NCBI GenBank assembly: GCA_029204225.1
Contig: CM055106.1
Span: 23,024,801-23,088,800 of the forward strand
Reading direction: 5' to 3'
Length of the DNA stretch: 64,000 nucleotides
DNA from: Diphasiastrum complanatum
Taxonomy: Eukaryota; Streptophyta; Lycopodiopsida; Lycopodiales; Lycopodiaceae
Positions 25,857 through 36,884 of this stretch are shown piece after piece (the stretch's first letter is position 1; each line of letters begins with the position of its first letter). The notes beneath the pieces are model-generated. The model worked only from the letters and a program-made list of their open reading frames with translations. It was not told where the DNA came from and searched no databases. The position numbers were made by a program, and so were the translations under genes.

Positions 25857-27299
25857 GTAATTTGATTGTTTTGTTTCCAGCTCTGTGATCTAGCGTATGT
25901 TGACTTTGTAATGATCCTCTTTAGGCTTTAGAAGTGCTGAAATATTACCGCAGTCTTTCGCTTCATTTTTGTGAAGCGGTGTGATCCAGAATAAACCTGG
26001 GCAATAATGATTTCTGCCTCTTACTTCTTTATTTTTTGCTCCAAATTACATTAATACAAACTCTGAAAGTGCATCATCTATGACCTTAGTACCCTATGGA
26101 ATTAGGTTACGGAAGCTCAAGAAATATCAGCAGTATGCTTGATATCGGAATTTCATCTCAGCTCGGAAAAATCTCAAGCGACATGTAAAACTTAATCGTA
26201 CTAGCTATTCGATTCACTGGATCTTTCACTTCTTCTTTTTACATAAGCTCTTCGACACTGTTAAACTTTCAGGAGTCGCAACTTAACTTGACTTGTGGTT
26301 CAGACCTTTTGGCGAGCTTCATGTTTTTGATACCAAACAATCTGTGCTCTAGACTATATGGATTACAGCTTTTCTAGACGACCTCCTGGCTTGTTTTTGT
26401 TTGAGGAACCTAAAATGCTGATATGTAAGTTTCCTTAAAGAAAGAAGTGGCTTCTTTCTTTAGTGCTCGCTATAGTCTTGCCCGACTCTGCCCGCAAGTG
26501 ATAGAAATTCGATACTTGTGCTGGTATGAATTCACCAAAAGCTAATGTAGAGCTATATTTATGTATGTGAGTCCTGACCTGGACCTACTCTTAAACGCCA
26601 ATTTTCGGAGCCGGGAGTAGGGATGCTATAGCATACATAGACCGTGCTATGTATGATGGATTGATGGTCTAATACATTGCTGGTGGTCTCCCTTAAGATT
26701 CTATCTCTCTTTTTTGTTTTGTTCCGGTACTATCCTAGATGAAGTCGTGGCAGTCATAATACAATCAGGATCTTAACATCATCGGAACTCTGGTACTCGA
26801 ATTTACTTGTTGCTGCAGCAAACCTACTTAGTTACTTGTCCAAAATTGAGTCCATATCTCCTTGACAATTTCTAGGATCACATCAATCTGCAGAGTATAA
26901 GTGTTTCATCGGTCCAGAACTCACGAACATGTAGGGAATGTTGAGGTTCTATCATGAAAAAGCTTTGTGGTTTTTGTACCAGGCTTTTAAACTTCTAGAA
27001 ATATTCTCTCTATCTTCTGACTCTTAACCATGCTAGCCTTTTTGTATAATATATCAGCTCTCGAGATGTTAAGATCAGATATCAGATTCAGCCTAAAGTT
27101 ACTCTCCTCCTGCTGCCATATCTATCTAAGATTAAGCGCATTTGATAGTGACAATTAAGCCGCACTTGGGGGCATTATCCTTTTATTTGAGATTGCCAAC
27201 GTCAAGATATTTTTGCTCGTGCTTGCAGACAGACAGTAGTACTATGTCACATCAGTGACTTCTGAACCATTTTACGTATCTTGCTGCTCCTGCCTTTAC
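25857..27299. other. 5' part of the giant intron, no element recognised
   Basis: Unique-looking DNA with no domain, LTR or TIR that I can support. Confidence 0.45.
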
Positions 27300-27823
27300 C
27301 GCTTCTAGTACTCTAAGATAACTTACACTAGGTTTCTTGCTTGTATAATCTTCTTTTGGAGTTTGATTCTCCACCCCTTTAGTAGGACTGCTGTTCAAAA
27401 GATAAATCGCAGTTTTAACTGCCTCATCTCAAAAAAATCTGGAAGATTCTTACTTTTAAGCATGCTCCTAGCAGTTTCCACAATAGAACGATTCTTTCTT
27501 TTTGTAACTCCACTTTGTTGAGGCATTTCCATACTTGCACATTGTCTCTTATACCATTGTTCTTGCAATACATTTGAAAATCTATAGAAAGATACTCTCT
27601 CCCTCTATTTGAACGGAGTATCTTTATCTATCTACCTGTTTCTTTTTCAACTTGTGCCTTAAACTGAGCAAAGCATCTGAATGCCTCACTTTTATTCTTG
27701 AAAAGATATGCCCATATCTTCCTAGAATAATCATCCACAAACACCATAAAATAACTTGCTCCATTATGAGACTGTGTTTTTATAGGACCACACAAATCTG
27801 TATGAACAAGCTTTAGAATGTTT
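27300..27823 (-). pseudogene. Copia integrase relic (core)
   Basis: The minus-strand reading gives KLVHTDLCGPI, GASYFMVFVDDYSRK, WAYLFKNKSEAF, FKAQVEKETGR and REYLSIDFQMYCKNNGI, with stops and frameshifts. This is the catalytic core of a Ty1/copia integrase with the first Asp (HTDLCG) visible. It is cut at 27823 by a gypsy insertion and resumes at 30503. Confidence 0.85.
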
Positions 27824-27828
27824 CTTGC

Positions 27829-28303
27829 TATTAGAGCTTAGTTATGGCTCTATCATGATCTCGGCATGGCCGGTTACCAAAGGGCCTGAGACCTAGTGTT
27901 GGCAAGGGTCGGTGACCGACAAGGACATCTGTCCCAAGTAGGGACCGGTGCGTCACGAGTAGTGACCCGGTGTGGCCGCCTGACAAGCTGTCAGAGATGC
28001 GGTGTGTCTTGACCGTCAGGACCCTAGCCGTCAGTGACAAGATGCTAGCCGGCAAGTAGTCGAGGTGACCAAGAGAGTCACAGGTCTTTGTCGGGCACGG
28101 GGGTGGTACCCTATGAGTCACTCGGTATTCACAGGTCACAGGGGCCAGGCATGCCAAGTGGACTGATCACCCACAGGTGGATGCCATGTGCCAGTTGACG
28201 GGAATAGCAGGTAGGACTCAAGGAGGGGGTGCTTATGGTTGGGAGGTTCATTCTACACACCGGCTTCTAGGATTCACGAGCTTGGAGAGACTTGCTTGTG
28301 ACA
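27829..28303 (+). repeat. 5' LTR of the deleted chromovirus
   Basis: Begins tattagagct (mutated from the tgttagagcct of the other LTR) and ends cttgtgaca. A PBS-like ttggtagcagagcc follows at 28305. It differs from the right LTR at scattered sites, so the insertion is not very recent. Confidence 0.9.
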
Positions 28304-28991
28304 ATTGGTAGCAGAGCCTCGTTCTAGAGAGAGAAATGTCCGTTCTAGAGAGAGAAAGTGAGAAAAAGCTTGTTTTTTCACCATAACTTGGTCTATAGTG
28401 CTCAGATTTGAGGGAGATCTGTCTCAGATCATTTCTAGTGGCAGTCGCTGTAGATCAGCAGGGATTCACGCCGCAAATTTCAGATTTCAAAAAATTTTAA
28501 AGTTTTGGAGGGGCCAGTGCATTTTTTCTGAAGGTTTTTCGCTCATAACTCTCCGGAACCTTCTCAGATCCTGATCAGATTTCGGGAGCATGTTCCTAGC
28601 ATCCATAGCGATCCCATAGAGCCATCATACGCCGGGTTTGGAGCAGATTTGCCTCTGTTTCACCAAAAAGTCGGTTTTCAAGCAAAAAACAGGTCAGATT
28701 TTTGGATTGGGCGTAACTTCTCTGAATTTTCTCTGGTTTCTACTGTTAAGGGTGCAGATTGGGCCTAGTAGGAGGGCGACCTACTGCCAATTGACGGTTC
28801 GTGAAAAGCTTTTGCCGTTTGGAAGAAATTCAACGTCAAACAGCTCGCTTTTTTCCTGTTTTTTTTCGACTTTCAAGCCGATTTGGTGCTCAAAAAAAGT
28901 TTTTTACCGACTTTTGAGCTCGTTCCAAGGGCAAGTCCAATATGTAGGCCTCCTTATAGGATGAGCCTAAAAGAGGAAGGGTAGTTTCAGG

Positions 28992-29395
28992 ATGTGTGTA
29001 GATTACAAGGGATTGAATAAGATCACTGTAAAGCACAGGTATCCGATGCCCAGGATTGATGATCTACTAGATGTGTTGCAAGGTGCAACCATTTTCAGTA
29101 AGATAGATCTCAAAAGTGGATACCATCAAATACGGATTCAAGATGATGTCCAGAAGACGGCTTTCCGAACCCGTTTCGGCCATTATGAGTTTTGGTTATG
29201 CCATTGAGGTTAACCAATGCCCCAGTCACGTTCATGATGCTCATGATCGATGTCTTGCGAGACTACATGGGCAAGTTTGTCGTCAATTTTATTGACAATA
29301 TATTGGTTTTTAGTAAAGCGGTCGAGGAGCATGAAGTTCATCTCAAGACCGTATTTGGCAAGTTACAAGCTTCTGTCTTGTATGCCAATGCTTAG
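28992..29395 (+). pseudogene. Gypsy reverse transcriptase fragment
   Basis: [48 protein letters not shown] and, after a frame change near 29200, LTNAPVTFM and FIDNILVFSK. The catalytic pair reads DN instead of DD. The fragment ends at a stop after VLYANA, where the deletion joins it to integrase. Confidence 0.9.
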
Positions 29396-29467
29396 AAGAC
29401 AGGTTTCAGGCCACTGAGTCCTGCAATCATAGGGATTCCGCATAGGGTACCTAGTGTTGTAGAGTTT

Positions 29468-29950
29468 TTGGCTCAGATGCAGCAGAAGCTAGAGTTGGCA
29501 CGAGATAACTTGTCTAAAGCTGTAGCTAGGGCAGAGAGTTATACCCGTGAGAACCGTACCTATCGGGAATTTGAGAATGGAGATTGGGTGTATTTACTAG
29601 TCCCTTCGAAGTCGAAGGTGCTACGCACAGGAAAGTGCGCCAAGTTATTTCCTAGGTATTGTGGACCATTGTTGATTATTAAGAAGGTGAGTCAAATAGC
29701 TTATAAGCTACAGCTACCTGTGGGATGCAAGGTGCATCCAGTATTTCATGTTAGCAAACTGAAGAAATGTTTGCATGATGGCGATAGCCTATTGGAAGGT
29801 CTAATGTCTCTGGAGGAGAAAGACACCATAGGTTATGGGTCAGAAAGAATCCTAGATCGAAGGGAGCGACGATTGCGGAATCGTCTCCTTCAAGAGTATC
29901 TAGTAACCTGGAAAGGGCATCCGTTGCCAGATGCTACCTGGGAGACGTGA
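29468..29950 (+). pseudogene. Gypsy integrase C-terminus with chromodomain
   Basis: Open frame with the integrase tail GDWVYLLVPSKSKVLRTG, SPRYCGP-like FPRYCGPL, HPVFHVSKLKK, then a chromodomain-type end (ERILDRRERRLRNR, EYLVTWKGHPLPDATWE). This defines the element as a chromovirus, whose chromodomain can bias insertion by reading chromatin marks. It is followed by the polypurine-like agaggagggaagga before the right LTR. Confidence 0.9.
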
Positions 29951-30019
29951 TAGGCGTTGCAGAAGTCTTACCCGAAGTTTGTCATCGAGGACCGATGACT
30001 TGCCAGAGGAGGGAAGGAT

Positions 30020-30497
30020 TGTTAGAGCCTAGTTATGGATCTATCATGATCTCGGCATGGCCGGTTACCAAAGGGACTGAGGCCTAGTGTTGGCAAGGGT
30101 CGGTGACCGACGAGGACATCTGTCCCAAGTAGGGAGTGGTGTATCACGAGCAGTGACCCGGTGTGGCTGCCTGACAAGCTGTCAGAGATGCGGTGTGTCT
30201 TGACCGTCAGGACCCTAGCCGTCAGTGACGAGATGCTAGCCGGCAAGTAGTCGAGGTGACCAAGAGTGTCACAGGTCTTTGTTGGGCATAGGGGTGGTAC
30301 CCTATGAGTCACTCAGCATTCACAGGTCACAGGGTCCAGGCGTGCCAAGTGGACTGATCACCCACAGGTGGATGCCATGTGCCAGTTGATGAGAATAGCA
30401 GGTAGAAGGACTCAAGGAGGGGGTGTCTATGGTTGGGAGGTTCATTCTACACACCGGCTTCTAGGATTTACGAGCTTGGAGAGACTTGCTTGTGACA
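30020..30497 (+). repeat. 3' LTR of the deleted chromovirus
   Basis: 478 bp, starts tgttagagcct and ends cttgtgaca, followed by the TSD cttgc. Confidence 0.9.
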
Positions 30498-30502
30498 CTT
30501 GC

Positions 30503-30642
30503 TCTAGTTGTACTAGAAGAAAATTTGTCTATGATGTTTCCAAAGACACAACTTTCACAAAACTTGTGATGTGAAATAACTTGAGGTAAACTTGTAACCA
30601 TATTAAATTTCCTCAATGCTTGTAGATTATTGGAGTCCAAAC
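30503..30642 (-). pseudogene. Copia gag-pre-integrase relic
   Basis: Upstream part of the relic at 27300-27823: LQALRKFNMVTSLPQV and FCESCVFGN, the zinc-binding pre-integrase motif. It is truncated on the right by a copia LTR starting at 30643. Confidence 0.8.
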
Positions 30643-31122
30643 TGTAGGAAATAGAAGCCTAAGGATCTAGGATCTTAACTATTCAATCACACAAAGCATT
30701 CTCAAAAGAAAGAGAGAGATGGCTAGAAACCCTCTTGTAGAAACTTGTGGACAGCCAAGGAGAATAGTAATGATGCTTACAAAAGTATTTTATACAAATG
30801 GGATGCACACGTATACATAGTCCAAGATGACTATCTAACTTCATGATGATTGGCTATCCAACTACTTGACTATTGACTATCCAACTTTCTATAAGTTACA
30901 TGGAAAGAATAAGGTACCTCCAATATGTCAAGTTGGGGTACTTAATGTCACAATTAGGCCTAGTGGACCCACGAGTCCCTACCAAGTTAAGTTCATACTA
31001 GCTTAGCTAACTCTAAGTTTAGTAGGCTTAATACAGATAAATAAACCATGGTTACACAACTCTTGACCTTTTGGGTCAAAGTAACCTATGATAATGTAAG
31101 CAATTCCATTTACATTCCAACA
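30643..31122 (-). repeat. Copia LTR (family B), first copy
   Basis: 480 bp, tgtaggaaatag...cattccaaca, followed by a minus-strand polypurine tract (ccctcctt). It is a close copy of 31706-32208. About 250 bp of element 3' internal sequence follows before the next LTR, so the locus is a partial tandem (LTR - short internal - LTR - internal). Confidence 0.88.
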
Positions 31123-31371
31123 CCCTCCTTAAATGGAAATGCATAGCATAACATGAAGTAACTTCTCGAAAGAGAAAAAATGCAACTGGTTGTCCGAACT
31201 TCATGTTGCCAAATTAACGTCGCACGAAGTAGTCGAAATCTCATCCCCAATCATGTCCAACATATAAAAGGAAAAGAATGCGTAATAATGAAGCATCAAG
31301 TCGAAGGGTGAGGATATGCATGCTCCATCCGAAGTAGGGAACCAACATAAACTCGGCAATAAGTCGAAACG

Positions 31372-31684
31372 TGGAAATCCATAAATCATAATATGGATGG
31401 ATAGGGTGGATTGATATTCCAACAACCCCCCTCAAGCCACACTTGGTTGGGGTCCTAGCTGTCACCTGCCCCACAACTTGGGCCACCTAACCATGGCTTT
31501 GACACCATGAACTGTTAGGTCTAACTTGGCTCTGATACCATGTTAAAAATCCATAAATCATAAATTGGATGGACAGACTAGGATTCGAACCCAGGACCTC
31601 CCTCATACTGGATGGGATGCTCTACCACTGAGCTATCCGCCTTGTTTGATAGTTCTCTCTAGAGTGTGGATTGATATTCCAACA
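31372..31684 (-). mobile_element. TRIM (miniature LTR retrotransposon) with a tRNA-like LTR, copy 1
   Basis: Only 313 bp. The right LTR is 144 bp (31541-31684, minus strand TGTTGGAATATC...TTTTTAACA). A PBS (gctctgatacca, 31529-31540) adjoins it. A 116-bp internal region ends in a GAGGGGGG polypurine tract (31425-31436), and a left LTR remnant (31372-31424) lacks the central ~90 bp. There is no coding capacity. It sits in the copia-B internal fragment. The sister copia sequence at 32448-32475 (catggacttgtaatcc) is the uninterrupted site. Confidence 0.88.
31571..31641 (-). tRNA. tRNA-like sequence inside the TRIM LTR (probably not a working tRNA)
   Basis: 71 nt starting GGCGGATAGCTCAGTGG. The A box TAGCTCAGTGG and B box GGTTCGAATCC match the pol III consensus perfectly. 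The acceptor stem pairs with several G-U pairs, and the D and T arms fold. The anticodon arm is malformed (TCCC/GGGA enclosing too large a loop), so no anticodon can be assigned. It is more plausibly a captured promoter than a decoding tRNA. Confidence 0.55.
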
Positions 31685-31705
31685 TTGTAATCCATCATAG
31701 GCTCC

Positions 31706-32208
31706 TGTAGGAAATAGAAGCCTAAGGATCCAAAATCTTAACTATTCAATCACACAAAGCATTCTCAAAAGAAAGAGAGAGATGGCTAGAAACCCTCTTG
31801 TAGAAACTCGTGGACAGCCAAGGAGAATAGTCAATATTGCTTACAAAAGTGTCTCATACAAATGGGATGCACACATATATATATAGTCCAAGATGACTAT
31901 CTAACTTCATGACTATTGGCTTTCCAACTACTTGACTATGGCTATCCAACTACTTGACTGTTGACTATCCAACTTTCTATAAGTTACATAGAAAGAATAA
32001 GGTACCTCCAATATGTCAAGTTGGGGTACTTAATGTCACAATTAGGCCTAGTGGACCCACGAGTCCCTACCAAGTTAATTTCAGAATAACTTAGCTAACT
32101 CTAAGTTTAGTAGGCCTAATATAATAAATGACCATGGTTACACAACTCTCGACCTTTTGGGTCAAAGTAACCTATGGTAATGTAAGCAATTCCATTTACA
32201 TTCCAACA
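31706..32208 (-). repeat. Copia LTR (family B), second copy
   Basis: 503 bp, tgtaggaaatag...cattccaaca, then ccctccttaaatgg (polypurine tract on minus). It differs from the first copy by small indels, including a repeated ttgactat phrase. Confidence 0.88.
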
Positions 32209-32214
32209 CCCTCC

Positions 32215-32982
32215 TTAAATGGAAATGCATAACATAACATGAAGTAACTTCTCGAAAGAGAAAAATGCAACTTGTTGTCCGAACTTCATGTCGCCAAATA
32301 AACTTCGCACCGAAGTAGTCGAAATCTCATCATGTCCAACATATAAAAGGAAAAGAATGCGTAGTAATGAAGCATCAAGTCGAAGGGTGAGGATCTGCAT
32401 GCTCCATCCGAAGTAGGGAACCAACATAAACTCGGCAATAAGTCGAAACATGGACTTGTAATCCATCATAGGCTCCCACATCATTCGAAAATACTTCTTA
32501 CCATAAGGACAATAAAAAAGAGCACCAAACTCTTTTGGCATCACATCCTCCCGAACCTTACCATCAATGACTTGCTCACATAGAATAGGCGATGTACCAA
32601 CATCATGATGAAGAGTAAGTGTAGAACCAAAAAAATCAGCAAGAGGTACTGATTTTAAAGAGGCATGTGCCTTCCTTTCGTAGTAAGATATTTCTTTGCT
32701 GTTCGGCAAAGTCTCCAATAGCCGACAAGGAACTGTTATGGGCTGTTCAACACTTTGCTGCCCAAAGTGTTCCCAACATGAACCATGTTGTCCATAATCT
32801 TCCGCCGGCTGTTCCTGAAGCATAATGGACTGCTCATGATGTAAAATGGGCTGTAAATGACCAAAAGAAGATGACTGAACCTGCTGTCCAACATCTTCAT
32901 CATAAAAATTTAGCAAACTATCAAGAGATGCATCAACGATGGCGTCATCAAAGCTGTCCCTCGAAGAGACATGGGATGACAT
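32215..32982 (-). pseudogene. Copia-B 3' internal ORF with duplicated linker
   Basis: 255-residue frame. Its middle (EHFGQQSVEQP, LETLPNSKEISYYERKAHA, LKSVPLADF, ILCEQVIDGKVREDVM) is a diverged second copy of the Pol linker in 33001-34014 (EHFGQQSVDKG, LQTLQDSKADHFYEGKTRA, STKSVEFADF). It then runs into sequence unlike copia RT/RNase H and ends at the polypurine tract. No catalytic motif is seen. It looks like a rearranged, non-autonomous copia end. Confidence 0.6.
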
Positions 32983-33000
32983 AGAAGATTTTTCAAATAA

Positions 33001-34118
33001 TTAAAAATTCTCTCCAAACAAATGCTCACTCTTAACACTTTGAACAAAAGTACTAATTGACACATGTTGACTCCCTCCTCGATTAGTACAAAAAGGTTCC
33101 AAAGAGTGCTTGAATTTTTCAGCCTTTGCTAAAACATCAAATTGAAAAGGTTTCGCATGAAACTTTTCACTAATGCATCCATGATATGCATTAACTTGCG
33201 GTGACTTGAAAAAAGAAGATTGTTTCAACATCTGCTCAATGTATCGTTGTTGAGAGATGAAGATTCTAGCCCCATGTGGAAGATCAATAAGAACCCAAGT
33301 GTGGTTTTTCATGAGTGAGTTGTACTCCTCTTGCATCGCATCCTCCCAACATTTTACTCCTCTGGCCTGCTCATGAAAAACAGGTTCTACTGCACCATCC
33401 TCAATAGAAATAAGAGCAAAATCAGAAAAATCAGCAAATTCTACTGATTTAGTAGAGGCACGAGTCTTCCCTTCATAGAAATGATCTGCTTTGCTGTCCT
33501 GCAAAGTCTGCAACAACCATTTAGGGATTGGTTTGGGCTGTCCAACAGCCTTACCTTTGTCAACACTTTGCTGTCCAAAGTGTTCCGAACTTGGACCTTG
33601 CTGGCCAATGTTTTCCGAACTTGGACCTTGCTGTCCAATGTCTTTAACAAGCTGCTCTTCACCATAAATAGGTTCTTCTTGATGAACTATGGGCTGCAAA
33701 ATTGGAGTAGTAGTGGGCTGTCCACTAGAAGTAGATGGCAGTCCCTTCTTTTCATGATTAGATGGCAAAACCAAATCTGGAAATATTTCAAGATATGCAT
33801 CATGGGGGAAGTCCCCTTTCATGACATGAGTGGGCGCAACATCATAGGAGGTCTTTTTATCAAAATGAACATCACGACTTACTATGATTTTATTAGTATC
33901 CATATTGAACAACCTATAGCCCTTGCTTTCACTACTATAGCCAACAAATATGCATTTAACTCCTTTATCATCAAGCTTGGTTCTTAGCTTATCGGGAATG
34001 AAAGCATAAGCCATGCAACCAAAGATGCGTAAGTATTAACAGTAGGCTTCTTACCATACCAAACTTCATAAGGAGTTAATACCTTCAAGGCTTTAGTAGG
34101 ACACCGATTACATAACCA
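33001..34118 (-). pseudogene. Copia-B integrase C-terminus, linker and RT fragments
   Basis: Begins in NRCPTKALKVLTPYEVWYGK (integrase), then AYAFIPDKLRTKLDDKG, CIFVGYSSESKGYRLF, SRDVHFD, a GQQGPSSE-repeat linker, CWEDAMQEEYNSLMKNHTW (RT start) joined directly to FISQQRYIEQMLKQ (RT end). The catalytic RT core is deleted. One ORF of 337 codons spans 33001-34014. Confidence 0.8.
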
Positions 34119-34578
34119 GATCTAGACATCCACAAATCAAATGAAGCTGTCACAGTGGCACATTGAGCAATGGCAGGAAGAACATATCTTTCCATGGTTT
34201 TCTGCAAGAAATCAGGAAGATGCTCTCGCACAAGCTGCTTACGGCTAGGGAATACCACTTGAGGACATTGACACATAAGAAGCCGCCTCATCCACGGATT
34301 CTCCACATCAGACAATGGCATGTAACCCTTTGAAATCATCAAGACCAGATCCTCAATGAAACGGATTTGAGCAGGGTTATCTTTCCTATAGGGCTTGGCA
34401 GTTCCAAAAAATGAAGTAATGGCAGAAGGAGTGACAGATGTTCGCTTCTTTGTTTTCTGTCATTTGTTGCTAGCCTGATCATCCAAATCTTTCCTATGTG
34501 CCTTATACCTAGTGAGATCACTGTCATGCTCGTTGGTAACATGTTTTTTCATGGCTGTGATCCCATGCTCAGGGTTGT
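34118..34578 (-). pseudogene. Second hAT transposase, downstream part
   Basis: On minus: PEHGITAMKKHVTNEH (His pair of a BED finger), then a frame with one stop, SFFGTAKPYRK, RFIEDLVLMISKGYMPLSDVE, FLQKTMERYVLPAI and SFDLWMSRSGY, the start of the hAT catalytic domain. The right end joins 36885-37247 across a copia insertion. The left end abuts copia integrase at about 34118, and the catalytic remainder is missing. Confidence 0.75.
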
Positions 34579-34969
34579 TGACAAATTCCAAGGCCTAGCT
34601 ATGGAGTATCATAACAGCATAGTAAGCACACTATAAAAGCTTGAAAAAACCAGCTATGGAGTAGAACACAAAAGCAAGAGAGAGAGGACTTAAAAGCTCA
34701 CACAACTTGAATGATTATTCAAAGAGTAGTAGGGCGTGGAAACCCCTCCAAACTATGGGCTACATTTAGCATGTAATGTATAGAGGTGGTGTCTTGCTAA
34801 TTCTAGCTCTAAAACCCACATGGGTCCTCAACCTACTTGTTATTACTTGCCTAATTAGCACAAGTGGGGTGTACTATGTACATAAATGTTTTATCCCCAT
34901 GTCTTATGCACAACTTACAAGTTACAAGTATACAAGCCTTAAGGGGCAAAATAGGCATTTATTTCAACA
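34579..34969 (-). repeat. 3' LTR of copia C
   Basis: 391 bp, tgacaaattcc...tttcaaca, followed by cccctcctc (minus-strand polypurine tract). Its last ~121 bp match 36764-36884 nearly exactly. Confidence 0.88.
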
Positions 34970-34989
34970 CCCCTCCTCAATGGCAATTT

Positions 34990-36237
34990 TGTTCATACCA
35001 ACACCTAGCATGCTACGAAACGTTTCAAATTTTTCTCTATTAAGTGCCTTAGTAAAGATATCTGCTGCTTGATCATTGGTATCACAATACTCGAGCTGAA
35101 TTTCTCCGCTTTGTATCTTCTCTCGTAAGAAGTGCTAATCCACCTCAATATGCTTCATACGAGCATGGTACACAGGAATTTTGGCAAGCTGGATGCAACT
35201 CTGGCTGTCACAATGAAGAATAGTAGGACCATCTTGTGGAATCTGCACCTCCCCAAGAAGTCTCCTGAGCCATATTGCCTCGCAGGTAGCTTTCACCGCT
35301 GCCTTGTACTCAACCTCTGTCGATGATAAGGTAACTGTGGGCTGTTTCTTGCTACACCAAGAAATGGCCCCTGAACCAAGGTTGAAAGTGTAACCTGTGG
35401 TCGACTTTCGATCATCCCTATCACTTGCCCAATCCGAATCGGTAAAGCCTTCAAGGTGAAGCTTTCCGTCATCTGTGTAATCAATCCCATAGTAGGTTGT
35501 CCCTTTGACATACCTCAAAACCCTCTTGGCTGCTTTCTTGGAGAACTCATGAACTGGCTTGCTACACCAACCGCATAGGAAATGTCTGGTCTCGTAGTGG
35601 TGAGATAAATCAGGCTACCCACAAGCTACCTATAAAGAGTCTCGTCCACAAAAGGAGTGCCATCATCTCTAGATGGCTTACTGCTAGTATCAATGGGCGT
35701 GGATACGGGTTTGCAATCCTGCATGTTGAACCTGTTTAAGACTTCACATGCATAGTTAGCTTGGGAAATAAACACACAGTTTTCCTTTCTCCAAACCTCC
35801 AAGCCAAGACAATAGTGGATTAGACCCAAATCCTTCATCTCGAACTCATTTGATAAATGAGCCTTTACCTTTTCAATAAGCTGCCCATTGTTACCCGTGA
35901 TGACCAAGTCATCCACATAGAGAACTATCAAAACAATGTTCCCATCTTCCTCTTTCATGAACAGGTTGCAATCCGACTAACTCTTTATGAATTGCTCCTT
36001 GGCAAAATAGTCGTCAATACAACTATACCAGGCCCTGGGTGCCTGCTTCAAACCATATAAGGCCTTCTTAAGCCTGCATACCATAGTTCCCTTGCCCTTA
36101 GCCTCAAAACCTTGTGGCTGTTCCATGTAGACTTCTTCAGCCAACTGTCCATTGAGAAAAGCACTCTTCACGTCCATTTGATGGACCTCCCAACCAGAAA
36201 ATGCAGCCAATGCTAAAACCAACCTGATAGACGTCAT
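34990..36237 (-). pseudogene. Copia C reverse transcriptase and RNase H
   Basis: [32 protein letters not shown], an intact catalytic box IVLYVDDLVITGN (35900-35950), DLGLIHYCLGLEV and PVSTPIDTS. RNase H: EGFTDSDWASDRDDRKSTTG, VTLSSTEVEYKAA, LHCDSQSCIQLA, RMKHIEVD. Frame breaks lie near 35970 and between 35519 and 35625, where the GSLMYL region is disturbed. Recognisable but inactive. Confidence 0.88.
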
Positions 36238-36242
36238 CTTAG

Positions 36243-36873
36243 CTACCGGTGCAAACGTCTTATCATAGTCATCATCACAAAGTTCTGATAAGCATATGAC
36301 AAGCTATTTAGAACTATTGGCACCAAGTCTTTGTTAGCAATAGACTCTCCAAGCACAGAAAGCTGATATCTAAGATCCTGAATCTTAGTAAGATGATCAG
36401 TAACTGTCTCCCCTGTCTCCGTTCTAATTGTATACAACTTGTTCTTCAAGTAGAGAAACCTAGTTGTACTTGTTGTCTCATACAATGCACAAAGAATGTG
36501 CCATCCATCCACAGGCCCTTTGGCTGACCTGATTAGAGAAATCATCCCTCACTGACATGTTGATGATCCTATGTGCCTTTTCCCCTCTCTTGATATAGTC
36601 CTTGAGTTCAAGTTCAGATGTTGGAACATGCTCCTCACCTGTCACAAGCTTCCAACATTCTTTGTATTCAAGATTGTTCTTGATCTTGAATTTCCATATG
36701 CTAAAGTTAGTGCCATCAAGCCGACTGGCTTCACTCAGCATGCTCTCTGCAAGACTAGACATAGCCCAATTAGCACAAGTGGGGTGTACTATGTACATAA
36801 ATGTTTTACCCCCATGTCCTATGCACAACTTACAAGTTACAAGTATACAAGCCTTAAGGGGCAAAATAGGCAT
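36243..36873 (-). pseudogene. Copia C Gag fragment
   Basis: RLDGTNFSIWKFKIKNNL, ECWKLVTGEE, KAHRIINMSVRDD, then after a frame change AKGPVDGWHILCALYETTSTT and [20 protein letters not shown]2-type Gag. The knuckle, protease and integrase are absent because the deletion joins Gag to RT near 36240. Confidence 0.85.
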
Positions 36874-36884
36874 TTATTTCAACA
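36764..36884 (-). repeat. Truncated 5' LTR of copia C
   Basis: Outer 121 bp only, matching 34849-34969. The inner part and PBS are deleted. Confidence 0.85.

Larger units (their letters stand above)
27829..30497 (+). mobile_element. Internally deleted Ty3/gypsy chromovirus
   Basis: LTRs at 27829-28303 and 30020-30497 (475 and 478 bp) are flanked by the TSD cttgc (27824-27828 and 30498-30502). Only part of RT and the integrase C-terminus with a chromodomain remain. Gag, protease, RNase H and most of integrase are deleted. It is inserted in a copia integrase relic of opposite orientation. Confidence 0.92.
34579..36884 (-). mobile_element. Deleted copia element (family C) inside the second hAT gene
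   Basis: TSD gttgt at 34574-34578 and 36885-36889. The 3' LTR is full length on the left. On the right only the outer 121 bp of the 5' LTR remains and the PBS is gone. Inside, Gag is fused almost directly to RT with protease and integrase lost. Removing it, with one TSD copy, makes the hAT BED finger continuous, which fixes the order of events. Confidence 0.9.

Noticed and set aside
25676-25888. A stand-alone 70-residue protein ending GHGNLIVLFPAL
   Set aside because: It reads past a consensus splice donor. Splicing to 47822 restores the conserved family C-terminus.
31571-31641. A functional tRNA gene
   Set aside because: The anticodon stem is mispaired with an oversized loop, and the unit is embedded in a retrotransposon LTR. 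Kept only as tRNA-like.
31541-31684. Cassandra-type TRIM with 5S rRNA
   Set aside because: The pol III boxes are of tRNA type (A box and B box), not the 5S A box/IE/C box.
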